Source: Fragilariopsis cylindrus CCMP1102
Lineage: Eukaryota > Bacillariophyta > Bacillariophyceae > Bacillariales > Bacillariaceae
Direction: 5' to 3'
Assembly: GCA_900095095.1 (NCBI GenBank)
Contig: FMBT01000336.1
Span: 141,001-205,000 of the forward strand
DNA: 64,000 nt
Positions 9,941-19,282 of the stretch are shown here, piece after piece (position 1 is the first letter of the stretch; the number at the start of each line of letters is the position of its first letter). A model generated the notes under the pieces. That model was given only the letters and a program-made list of their open reading frames with translations, ran no database searches and had not been told where the DNA came from. The position numbers were made by a program, and so were the translations under genes.

Positions 9941-11467
9941 TTATACTGTTTTCACGGTATGCAAAAGTGGTACGCGGAAGGATTTAGGCATCTGTTCGAC
10001 AGCATTCTTGCGGATTTCTCGAACTTCAGATTGGACGGCGGTGGTAAACTTGAGTCCTAAAATAGAATGTATATCATGTAGACGACATTCAAAGGCCCGT
10101 CGTTGTTCGTACATTCGACATTTTAAATCTTCTTCCCGTTCCGATGACTGTAAGTAAGCATCTCGTTGAGTTCTTAAGGTATTGCGTTCAAGCACAGTGT
10201 TCTCCAATAACGCTTCAGCTTCATGTAAACGTACTTGTGCAATTTCTAAATCGTCGTGGATTTCCTCAAAAGATTCTTCTAGTTCTGACTTTTGTTCCAG
10301 AAGATTGTGACGGCCCTTTTCCATAAGGGAAAGATGATTTCGTAATTCATTACATTCCGATGATAATCTAGCGATTTGTTGTTCCGAATCTTTCAATTCA
10401 ATCTGCAACATTTCAACAGATCGCGACGAACCTTCTATGTCTTGAAGTCTCTCGTTCAATTCCGATTCCAATTTGCTAGCACGATCTCCGTGGAACCGTT
10501 CAAGTTCTTCCAGTCTTTCCCGTAGAACAATAACTTCCTGAGAACTTTCCCGAGCTTGTGATTCGGACGACATTCCCTCACGATGTGCTTGTGCTAACGA
10601 ACGTTCTAGTCCTTGTTTTTGAATCTTCAGATCTTCAGCCAACGTTGCAATCGTCCCAGTAGTCTTCTTAGCTTCAATCAAACATCTTTCGTCAGTGGTG
10701 ATACGCTTCTGTGCTGCATCCAATTCATGACGTAAATCCCGCTCAACATTTCTCGTCGTTCGGAGATCCTCAGCGAACTTAACTGCTGTTTCTCGATGTG
10801 TTTCCCCGTCCGCCTTCGCCGTTTTCAATTCACGTTCTAATCGTTTAGTTTCTATTTTTAATTTAGAGATGATCATTCCATTTTCATTACGTTCGTTCGA
10901 TAATTCCTCTTGGAGAGAACAATTTGATTCATTCGAATTCTTCACTTCCGCTTGAAATTCAATGATTTGTATTTTGAGGTTTGAAATGAATTCTTTCGTG
11001 GATTTTTCGTAGGTTTGGTACTCATTTCGAGATTTCTCGAATGCATAATTTGAATCTTCTAACGATATTTGTAAGGTCTGAGTTTCGTCTTCAAGCGCTT
11101 TTTCTCTGTCCTTCAATAGATCATTTTCTAATCGTGACGAGTCAAGTTGCGTCGAACATTTTTCGAAGGCTTCCTTCAACCGATTAATTTCGGCACGGAA
11201 AAGTTCCTCCTTGGGAGTAATGTCCATCCATTCGTCTGCCTTCGCATGTAATTCAAACGGAGAACAAGAATAGTCGTCGTCTTCCATGATCGATGTATAT
11301 GTTTGCGTTATGGTGTCGTTAGGAATATTAAATTGAAATCTAAAGTGAAGAAAGTTCAAACTCTCGTTAGTACTTATTCTTTGTAATTGTTCTTTGGAAT
11401 ATGATGTGATGTGATTTGCTGATTCGTCGTAGTTTAAATTGAATACTACTTGTACCTCTCCTTTCAC
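9941..11467 (-). CDS. Coiled-coil protein of unknown function
   Basis: The longest frame gives 508 residues, but a second Met at residue 61 (codon at 11287, beginning MEDDDYS) is the more likely start, because the preceding 60 residues look like translated leader. From about residue 85 to 460 nearly the whole protein is charged heptad-repeat sequence rich in Glu, Leu, Arg and Lys, typical of a long parallel coiled coil as in cytoskeletal, centrosomal or vesicle-tethering proteins. The C-terminal 35 residues are basic. No catalytic motif or membrane segment is seen. A specific identity cannot be given. Confidence 0.75.
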   Translation of the reverse strand: MKGEVQVVFNLNYDESANHITSYSKEQLQRISTNESLNFLHFRFQFNIPNDTITQTYTSIMEDDDYSCSPFELHAKADEWMDITPKEELFRAEINRLKEAFEKCSTQLDSSRLENDLLKDREKALEDETQTLQISLEDSNYAFEKSRNEYQTYEKSTKEFISNLKIQIIEFQAEVKNSNESNCSLQEELSNERNENGMIISKLKIETKRLERELKTAKADGETHRETAVKFAEDLRTTRNVERDLRHELDAAQKRITTDERCLIEAKKTTGTIATLAEDLKIQKQGLERSLAQAHREGMSSESQARESSQEVIVLRERLEELERFHGDRASKLESELNERLQDIEGSSRSVEMLQIELKDSEQQIARLSSECNELRNHLSLMEKGRHNLLEQKSELEESFEEIHDDLEIAQVRLHEAEALLENTVLERNTLRTQRDAYLQSSEREEDLKCRMYEQRRAFECRLHDIHSILGLKFTTAVQSEVREIRKNAVEQMPKSFRVPLLHTVKTV

Positions 11468-12468
11468 TGTATCACTGTGTGGTAAGGTGAGTATTATATT
11501 CGTGGTAGTTGAGAAAGATGAAGTTATGGTGACTCCTCGGTTCCTGTAGTGTACTTAGGGATTGATTGATGTCCCTGATGTGAGTTATGAATTGAGGTAG
11601 GTTTTACCGTGTGTGGGTTAAAGAAGTTCTTAAGAGAATGATGATGGTGTCACGCCAAAAAACTAAGAACGGAAATATGACTCGATGGTTACATACAAGA
11701 TTCGCCGTTTTAACGAGATGGCCAATCTTGTCGAAAGATTACTTACTAGATTATCCCGGATCGCTCGTCCGTCGTCCGTATTCGTAATTTCAAAGAATAA
11801 AGCTAAGAGGAGTAAGTTATGAGGATAAAAAATAAGTAACAACAAATAATTTCCTTCTGGCAAGTTCTGAAGGAAAATGCATCAATACACTCAAAGGCAT
11901 GGCAAGTATCCCACAATATAAAGACTGTGCAATTGGTGCTTTGCTTCCAATATGGGTGCGACTGGTTTGGTATGCACAACTTAAATCGAAACAAATACCC
12001 ATCATTATCATACATTGTTGTAGTAATAGAAATGCCACATTTTAAGGTGTATGTGGAGGAAGCTGTAGATGTATACATGCTGGAACAAATTCAAGTCCTA
12101 GTACTAAGAGAGATGGCTTTTAGAACATACTGGTACATCATACCATACATAACTGACTGACCTAACACCAGCACAGACACAACTATAAATTTGATGAGCA
12201 TTGGAATGCATTAGAAATAAATCACAGATTTATGTAATGCAATATGAGCATTGGATAGAAATAAAAGAAAATGGAGCAGTATCAGTGTAATATAGAAAAC
12301 ACAGCTATAACCTACAACAATTGCGCAAAGCTCACTTAATTCTTGATGCATGTATTATAAGAACTTTGAACTATCACAGAAACCCCAAAGCCAAGCAGTA
12401 TTAGTAAAAACAACAACAAAAAATCAAATATCAAATTCATCAGCAATTATTTCATTTTGACTTTTGTT
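11468..12468. other. Intergenic region; possible decayed coding fragment
   Basis: About 1 kb without a supported gene. A 77-codon open frame on the plus strand at 11927-12160 has fairly protein-like composition but no recognisable motif and a weak start; it may be a relic. Confidence 0.35.
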
Positions 12469-13914
12469 TCAATGCCTCCAACCTTTTTCGTGCCCATCTA
12501 CCATTTGTGGTTCAAGAAACCCACGAAATTGCACTACTTGTACTAGTGAACTATTTTGGTCGTAGCAAGTATCCTTTCGTGACGACGCAGTCGTCTGCGG
12601 TGGTAATTGCATAATAAGCCATCTTGCACCATAACCTTCACGTTGTCTTATTTCTAATACCCATGATTCGAATTCTTCATTTTTTTCATTTTTACTGTCA
12701 TCGTTGTGATTAGCAGTTTTGTTTTTGTAGTTTGACGGAGTGTTATTATTATTGTTATTGTTGTTGTTGTTGTTGTTGTTATTTTCGTTGTTGTTGATGC
12801 CACCAAAAGTATGACAATTAATCCAAATACATTCATTTAAAAGAAGATACAGTATGATACGTGTTTCTTTATTTTGTTTGGACGGATTTCCTGTTATAGT
12901 CGTCCCAAAAAAGGATGAATCCTTAATTGCACGATGTGAATGCTTTGATCGTGCTCGTGCAGCAACAGTTAATAATTGTTCTATGTTGTTGCTGTTGTTT
13001 GATTTTGATTTTGAATTCGACCTTGACTTCTTTTTGGATTTATTGGACGATGATACCGTTTTTCTCTTGTGGATACAATCTGCTGCCTCCATCAAAGATT
13101 TTCGTGATGGTATCATCATCAATCGTTTTTCTATTGGATTTATTGAACCGATTGTACTACGGATTCCTAATAGTCTTAATATTCCTTCATCACCAATCTG
13201 AGATAACCATAATCGAATCTCATTCACAGTTTTTGGTGGTCGTTGTAGTAGAGATAATCTTTCATCGTCACTTTTAGATTCGATACAATCCATCATGTGC
13301 CTATCGTTTGTTATTATTTCTCGGAAACCTATAGATTCTGCAGGAACTATCAAATATGACGACGAGGATAACGAGGAGGAAGATGACGATGACGACGAGC
13401 CCTTGCAATGATAATAGCGCTGATTCCAACGACATAATCTAAGAGCTAACTCCTTATAATATGGTCTCCTTGGAAGACCTTGGACTATCCATTTTAGTTC
13501 ATCAGCATCAGCTTCAGCATCAGTATCAGCATCGATATCGGTGTCGCTTTTTTCAAGATTTTCGTTATGATAATAATTGTCGAAATCATCATTGCCGTCA
13601 ATAATTGATTTGTCTTTTTTTCCTTTTAATAGCAGGATTTTTTTCACTTCTTTTGAATAATGATGATGCTTATTGTTGAATCTAAAATCATCCAACTTCA
13701 ATGACCACCAAACATGATGTATCCAATCATCGACGCTATTATCCTGATCATAATTATTCGCAGACGCGGCTGATTTTACTTCTTCTAGACAGCAACGGTT
13801 TTTGTTCCTGTTGTGACGGCTTGCATTATTACTATTATTAGTACTACCATTAGAAAGAGCAAATGGCGGAACAGCGAGGAAACAACAAGATAAAAAATTC
13901 GAAACGGATGACAT
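12469..13914 (-). CDS. Asn/Ser-rich protein with conserved-looking C-terminus, unknown function
   Basis: A 481-residue protein made of ordered blocks separated by poly-Ser, poly-Asn and Asp-rich repeats. Ordered parts include about residues 138-168 (WIVQGLPRRPYYKELAL), about 220-280 (a Leu-rich helical stretch) and the last 60 residues, which contain EGYGARW and finish with RGFLEPQMVDGHEKGWRH. The compact, charged C-terminal motif looks like a domain under selection, and I have an impression of similar C-termini in uncharacterised algal and plant proteins, but I cannot name the family. The poly-Asn tract (about 383-397) is encoded by an AAC/AAT microsatellite. There is no signal peptide; the first 25 residues are mildly hydrophobic. 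Confidence 0.65.
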   Translation of the reverse strand: MSSVSNFLSCCFLAVPPFALSNGSTNNSNNASRHNRNKNRCCLEEVKSAASANNYDQDNSVDDWIHHVWWSLKLDDFRFNNKHHHYSKEVKKILLLKGKKDKSIIDGNDDFDNYYHNENLEKSDTDIDADTDAEADADELKWIVQGLPRRPYYKELALRLCRWNQRYYHCKGSSSSSSSSSLSSSSYLIVPAESIGFREIITNDRHMMDCIESKSDDERLSLLQRPPKTVNEIRLWLSQIGDEGILRLLGIRSTIGSINPIEKRLMMIPSRKSLMEAADCIHKRKTVSSSNKSKKKSRSNSKSKSNNSNNIEQLLTVAARARSKHSHRAIKDSSFFGTTITGNPSKQNKETRIILYLLLNECIWINCHTFGGINNNENNNNNNNNNNNNNNTPSNYKNKTANHNDDSKNEKNEEFESWVLEIRQREGYGARWLIMQLPPQTTASSRKDTCYDQNSSLVQVVQFRGFLEPQMVDGHEKGWRH

Positions 13915-14745
13915 ATTATATCATAGGCGATGTATGTGTCAGTATCAAGAGTCCCAAACAAGCTGGTGATAGTACACTTGTTCACATCCGATCAATCGGG
14001 ACGACGGTCTAGAATGATAATGTAGCTAACTTTGCTCTCGCAATAAATACAGATGGTAGTATGGAACAGGGGTCGTGTATGATGAAGTCTCTACAGTTCT
14101 CCTAATAAAAGGTAAAAGGTTGGAGGTATGGAGGTATAATCATGTACAGTATGTGCTAATAATGTAGTAAGTACTTTCATTAATCACGCACGTTGCTATG
14201 CGCGATTTTCTACGACTAGCTTAGTCGTAATTTTGAACAAGCTGCGTCGATGGAAGCTCGTAGCCAATCATCAAGGTGAATTTCACCACAAATACTATAA
14301 AACTGACACAATCGTGTGACCAAGAGAGAGCGAAGCGTAGTTAAACTTGTGTGCATTTAATGCGCTTTTCGAATTATTTGCCACGACAGACAGATGAACA
14401 AGTTGGTCCCTGAGCTGCTGCTGAGCTGCTGTTGAGCGTCTTGACGTGATCACAAACTCGGTCACGACCCAAAAGACAAACAGACAAACAAACTAACTAA
14501 CAGAAGAACCTGCAACTACACGGCGAGTCAACAGCAGCCACACAAGAAAAAAAAGGAGAAAGCAAAGCCATCCTCTACTTGTGGGAGTACAGTAGCACAT
14601 CATACCGAAACGATCAAGCAGCGCATCAGAATACTAAAAAAGTGTCACGTATCAAACAAATAATGATTGATAGATAACAGCGGCTCATAAAAATAATTCG
14701 CTATATTCATTCGTTCGATTCATCACAATAAATCACAACTATCAA
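13915..14745. other. Divergent intergenic (promoter) region
   Basis: It lies between a minus-strand and a plus-strand gene, so it should hold both promoters. No open frame, RNA gene or strong repeat was noticed. Confidence 0.5.
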
Positions 14746-15864
14746 ATGAAAAACATACAACTAGTACCATTAACATTATCGCACTACAAGTATAAGTACA
14801 GCATGATCGTCCTATTCTACTCCTGCATCTTTCTTAGTATTATGTTCGCTAGCAACAATTCAGCACCAGTAAGTGTTGTTACTGCGTTCACTACTACTAC
14901 ATCAGCTACTGTTGGTGGTAGAGGACACGGCGGCGTAGTAGTTACAAAGGATAAATTATCATCAATGTTCATGTTACCAAATAATACAGAGCCCAAACAA
15001 TCATTCATTACAGCTACAGCAGCAACAGCTACTGATACTTTTTTAGTCGATGAACAACGACATCGAGAAGAGGATACGATTGAATTTATTTCTCAAGAGA
15101 ATAATACAAAAATGAACTTTAATGCTATTTTGAATACCGCAATTATAGTTGCAATTGCATTTGGTGCATTAAATCATATTACTGCAATTGATACAAGTAT
15201 TATGAGAGGTTGGTCGCTAGAAGAAACAGCAATTCGAATTCCACATGATATATGGAATAGTTATAGTTCCGTATTAAGTACACATCCAATCCAAACAAAG
15301 GCAGTAACAAGTGCAACTGTTTATACGATCGGTGATTTAATAGCACAACGAACAGAAGGTTCATCTATAAGTGAAATTGATTTACTAAGAACGTTACGAT
15401 CATTATTGGCTGGATTAATTGGACATGGCCCCTTATCACATATTTGGTATAATGTTAGTGATGAATTATTTACAAATGTATTACATTTACCAACTAATAT
15501 ATGGGGAACAGGTGTTAAGATTGTCATCGATCAAACAACATGGGGACCAATATGGAATAATACATATATACTTTTGTTGGGTATAATGAAATTTCAAAAA
15601 CCAAAAGATATTGGTGCTGAAATGAAACGAACAACAATCCCTTTATTGAAAAGTGGACTAAAACTTTGGCCGTTAGCACATTGTGTTACATATGGATTAA
15701 TACCAAAAGAAAATCGGTTACTTTGGGTGGACCTTGTTGAAATTATATGGGTAACAATTTTAGCGTCCACAGCAGCAGCAGGTCCAGATGGAACAGTAGA
15801 AGGAACTGTAACTAATAATGATGGTGATGGTAGTAGTGGTAACGAGAAAATAATGAGTGCATAA
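14746..15864 (+). CDS. Mpv17/PMP22-family membrane protein, probably plastid-targeted
   Basis: A 372-residue protein. Residues about 168-345 match the Mpv17/PMP22 family: a YxxxLxxHPxxTKAxTS-like entry, GDLIAQ, then LLAGLIGHGPLSHIWY, the DQTTWGPIWN segment, and a late W-P block followed by a final hydrophobic helix. The family forms small four-helix pores in organelle inner membranes. The N-terminus has a hydrophobic signal-like segment (about 20-36) followed by VVTA-Phe48, close to the diatom Ala-Phe plastid cleavage motif, then a Thr/Ala-rich transit-like region. A further hydrophobic stretch lies at 124-145. Plastid location is an inference; mitochondrial or peroxisomal location is the usual one for the family. 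Confidence 0.85.
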   Translation: MKNIQLVPLTLSHYKYKYSMIVLFYSCIFLSIMFASNNSAPVSVVTAFTTTTSATVGGRGHGGVVVTKDKLSSMFMLPNNTEPKQSFITATAATATDTFLVDEQRHREEDTIEFISQENNTKMNFNAILNTAIIVAIAFGALNHITAIDTSIMRGWSLEETAIRIPHDIWNSYSSVLSTHPIQTKAVTSATVYTIGDLIAQRTEGSSISEIDLLRTLRSLLAGLIGHGPLSHIWYNVSDELFTNVLHLPTNIWGTGVKIVIDQTTWGPIWNNTYILLLGIMKFQKPKDIGAEMKRTTIPLLKSGLKLWPLAHCVTYGLIPKENRLLWVDLVEIIWVTILASTAAAGPDGTVEGTVTNNDGDGSSGNEKIMSA

Positions 15865-16764
15865 TGAAGAATAGATTGTGCCATCCCTTCTTTGACAGGT
15901 ATTCATAACTTACCATCGTTTTGAATTGAAGATCATAACCTGTTTCATCCAGATGCAAACAAAACAAAACAGAATAAAACAAAAGAGAATAGAACAAAAT
16001 AGGATCGATGAATGCAGACAATGAGATAAATAGATAGATACAATGTACTACTAATAGAAAGATTTAATCAAAATAGATTGAGTTTAATGTCTATTACAAA
16101 TAGAAAATTTTAATCTAATAATTTAATTAGATATCCCACAACCGGTACACAACAAAATGTATATAAAAACAACACATACCTAGTGGATCTAAACAACAAC
16201 GTTGATTCTTATCCATTTTTCTATGAATTTTGTATACAGTACAGGATTAATTAAATCTTTTGCCTGTGAACCTAACATCAAATCTTGCATGATTATCGAT
16301 CGAATTCAAACATATTCGAACATCATAGTAAGAATGAATCGAATCAATCAATCATCTTTTACCGTACTATTCTCAAAAAAAAATTAACACAGCATTTTTA
16401 AAACACAGGAAATCATCATCTTCCTGCGAGCGCGAGTTTTTTGTTTTTATCGCCGAATGGCGCGACGAAATAACCGATAGTGAGTGAGGTTCTTTGTATC
16501 TGAAGCACAAAGACGCCAAATAATAATAATAAGAAAAATAATGCAACAATCGCCTTAAAAATCTAAAATCTAAAATTGAAAAGGAATGAGCAAGAAAACA
16601 ACAACACGGTACAATTGTTCCGAAGTCAATCAATTATTAATCAACCAACTAACGTAAAGTCTCCGGCAATAGAGTAAACATATAACAACAACAACAACAA
16701 ACGTAGGGCAACAATCTATAGTTTTAATTAATTGATAAAGAAAAGAAAAGAAGGAAAGAAAAAA
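15865..16764. other. Intergenic region
   Basis: AT-rich spacer between two plus-strand genes. Small open frames here have no protein-like features. An ACA microsatellite lies near 16683-16701, just before the next gene. Confidence 0.5.
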
Positions 16765-17532
16765 ATGGCGGCTATCTTATGTACAACGATTGGTGAATTA
16801 ATTTCAACAGCATGTAAGGCATTGACAATCCCATGCAGAGCATGTGGTGCCGGTTGTGATAAATTAGGTGAATTGATGTGTACACCATTTATGCCATATT
16901 TAGTGGTTACGTTCTTTTTAAATACACCCGCTGTTGTGTATGCAATCAAATCTTATCAAAGTTGGAATTGTGGTGGTTACTCCTATAAGTTATTCCGTTG
17001 GTTAATTATCAATGCTATTTTATCAGTTATCCATATGATAGCAGCATTTTACATTGTTAATTTAATCCGTGAAGAAAAACCATTGTCACCGTTACCAATA
17101 ACATCATCAACAGCAACAGGAGCTTCCCAACCAACTTTTATGGCTACTACAGGTACAGCAACACCAACGTCTGAACCGACTACTACGTATCAAAATGCTG
17201 GCAATAATAGTAATAATAGTAATACCTCTAGTAATTTCATCGCCGATTCATCGTATGATGTACCGGGTGGACCGAATAGCTTCCAACGGATTAAGCATGT
17301 ATTATGTTATGATAAGGGTATGGCAGTTTATATTGTTATATTCTTATTTTGGATTGTTTGGTTAGCAATTGGTGTTAGTCGACGATTGTCTTACGATAAT
17401 GATGGTGATTATGATTATGATGACGGATGTAGTGATTTAACACGATACATGAATGCTGCGATTGCAATTGGATATGTTTGGATGGCACTTGTTGGTACAG
17501 CATTTTGTTGTTCATTAATTTGTCGACGTTAA
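16765..17532 (+). CDS. Multi-pass membrane protein with Cys-rich N-terminus, unknown function
   Basis: The frame opens at 16732, but the Met at 16765 (AAAAAAATGGCG context) is preferred because the 11 preceding residues are a purine-tract translation. The resulting 255-residue protein has a Cys-rich N-terminal segment (CRACGAGCDKLGELMC) before the first membrane helix, then about four hydrophobic segments near residues 42-58, 73-95, 184-204 and 233-251. The first two helices are split from the last two by a soluble Ser/Thr/Asn-rich loop of about 80 residues. A hydrophilic Asp/Tyr patch precedes the last helix. The Cys-rich start plus helices resembles uncharacterised diatom membrane proteins; no transport or enzyme motif is visible. 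Confidence 0.7.
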   Translation: MAAILCTTIGELISTACKALTIPCRACGAGCDKLGELMCTPFMPYLVVTFFLNTPAVVYAIKSYQSWNCGGYSYKLFRWLIINAILSVIHMIAAFYIVNLIREEKPLSPLPITSSTATGASQPTFMATTGTATPTSEPTTTYQNAGNNSNNSNTSSNFIADSSYDVPGGPNSFQRIKHVLCYDKGMAVYIVIFLFWIVWLAIGVSRRLSYDNDGDYDYDDGCSDLTRYMNAAIAIGYVWMALVGTAFCCSLICRR

Positions 17533-17871
17533 AACTATTAGAAAAAAAGGTAGAAAATCTAACGTTATTGTTTAATATTATAAAAGAAGATAACAAGAAG
17601 GATGATATTATGAATAGATAGTGGGTGGAGGGTGGAAGGAAACGATAGAGAGAGAGAGAGAAAGAAAGCGTTGATGAATAAAATCAAATAAGGTTGTTAT
17701 TATGTGTGTATATTATTTGTCTTTTAAAACCAAACTTAGACAACTTACTTTGGACTATTTCTATACACAGCCATCATGCGCAGTGGTAGGAGGAAAACAT
17801 ACGTCACCTTTTGCATGCCTTTGCTACCATGGACTATGGTAATAATATAAATATATAATTCAAAAACTTCT

Positions 17872-17876
17872 GACTA
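17872..17876 (+). repeat. Target-site duplication GACTA (left)
   Basis: Five bases identical to 18547-18551, flanking the putative solo LTR. Confidence 0.5.
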
Positions 17877-18546
17877 TGTGACAGCTCGCTAAGACCACTA
17901 CAAGTGGATAAAGATGCGGCACCCATGAGTGAGGGGGTACGACTACTATCTCGGATGAGATAAATCTCGTAAGAGATAGCACCTATCTAAGTTGAGAACA
18001 CCCGCATCCCTGTTAGGAGATACCCTCTAGCTCCTGAAGGAGCACATTTGCCTCTGTGTGTAGGACTTATTATTGCACAAGGCAGTTGAATGAATATGAA
18101 ACGCTAGCAATTGAAGCACCCAAAGAGCACTATTACTCTTTTTCGATACTTTCTATCTAGTCCCATCACCTGTCATAGAGAGACATCAAACACCTAGTCC
18201 TTTGGAAATGTGTTTGTATATTTGCGTCTTGCAGTCCCGATAGGGTGGGTTGTACCGGCAACATAGATAGCCTACGCAATAAGGTTACACAGCACAGGTA
18301 ACTAGGGAATAAACAACTTATCAGATCAGTTAAGAAACGGTTGTAAATTCCGAGTGGGCATATTCACAAGTGAGTACACTTCAGAGTGTTGAATAAAACC
18401 GGTGTCAAAAGTACATATGTCTATCAGCCCCTTAAAACCCATCTAATCTAAAAGAATTAAAATAAAAATAAAATAACAATAACTCCGAAGCGACGTCTGC
18501 AAGTATGTGTTGAGTCGCGCGTGGAACGTGCGCGTATAGACAGACA
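17877..18546. mobile_element. Probable solo LTR (670 bp)
   Basis: The block starts TGTGACAGCTCG and ends GACAGACA, so it has the canonical TG...CA (TGT...ACA) ends, and is flanked by a perfect 5-bp direct repeat GACTA. That is the signature of an LTR retroelement reduced by LTR-LTR recombination. It has no coding frame, and its composition is more GC-rich than the flanks. A short internal palindrome (CTATCTC...GAGATAG) lies at about 17949-17982. It is unrelated by eye to the Copia LTR at 7121. Confidence 0.55.
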
Positions 18547-18551
18547 GACTA
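18547..18551 (+). repeat. Target-site duplication GACTA (right)
   Basis: Matches 17872-17876. Confidence 0.5.
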
Positions 18552-19282
18552 AACGGTATTGACCATTCAAACTGAAGAACATGCGCGAGCTTCCACTATT
18601 GTTCTTTTGACGTGCCCCTTGTAGACTAAAGCTGAGAGATGCAATTCGCTGTTGTTCTTACACCACCAACACGAACTCTCATTCAGAACGATGACATTCC
18701 CCCGTGTTATTTTGATATGCCCCTTGTTACTAAAGGTATAATTATATTATATTCGCTATCACACATGCATCTGTCATTGAATAACAACGTCAGTTAGTTA
18801 GTATTCACTTCAAAACACCCACCCTCCATTCTATGATGTGGTATCGGTAGCACCTCACTCTCATCACACGACTAACTAAATAATAGTCGCTAGTCTCTAA
18901 CAAACTTACTTAATCCGTAGCAAAAAGTAGTTGCGTGATACTTTTATCGTAAGTAATCGTCCTCATTTCAATCTAAAAAGCACATCACATCTTTCGCTAC
19001 AGTATTCTTCTTCATAAACAGCTGTTACTGTATCTATCATCACAACGGCGGTTCCTGCAGGTAGTGTTTTTCCCCTCTCATTATTATCATTCTTATACTT
19101 TTTCCTATTGAATACTAGACCGCTACTACCTACTGTACGGTACGGTACAAAACGAAACAAAACGAAACGCGATACTCTCAGCATTTCGTTTCGAAAGATT
19201 GTAATTGTTTTACGAGCCGAGCACACAAAGCAGGTAAAAGAATCTGAATCTTTGCTATTAAGATACACAGTAAATAAATGAA
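18552..19282. other. Intergenic, upstream of CRAL-TRIO/HPGN gene
   Basis: No gene supported; presumed promoter region of the next gene. Confidence 0.45.
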
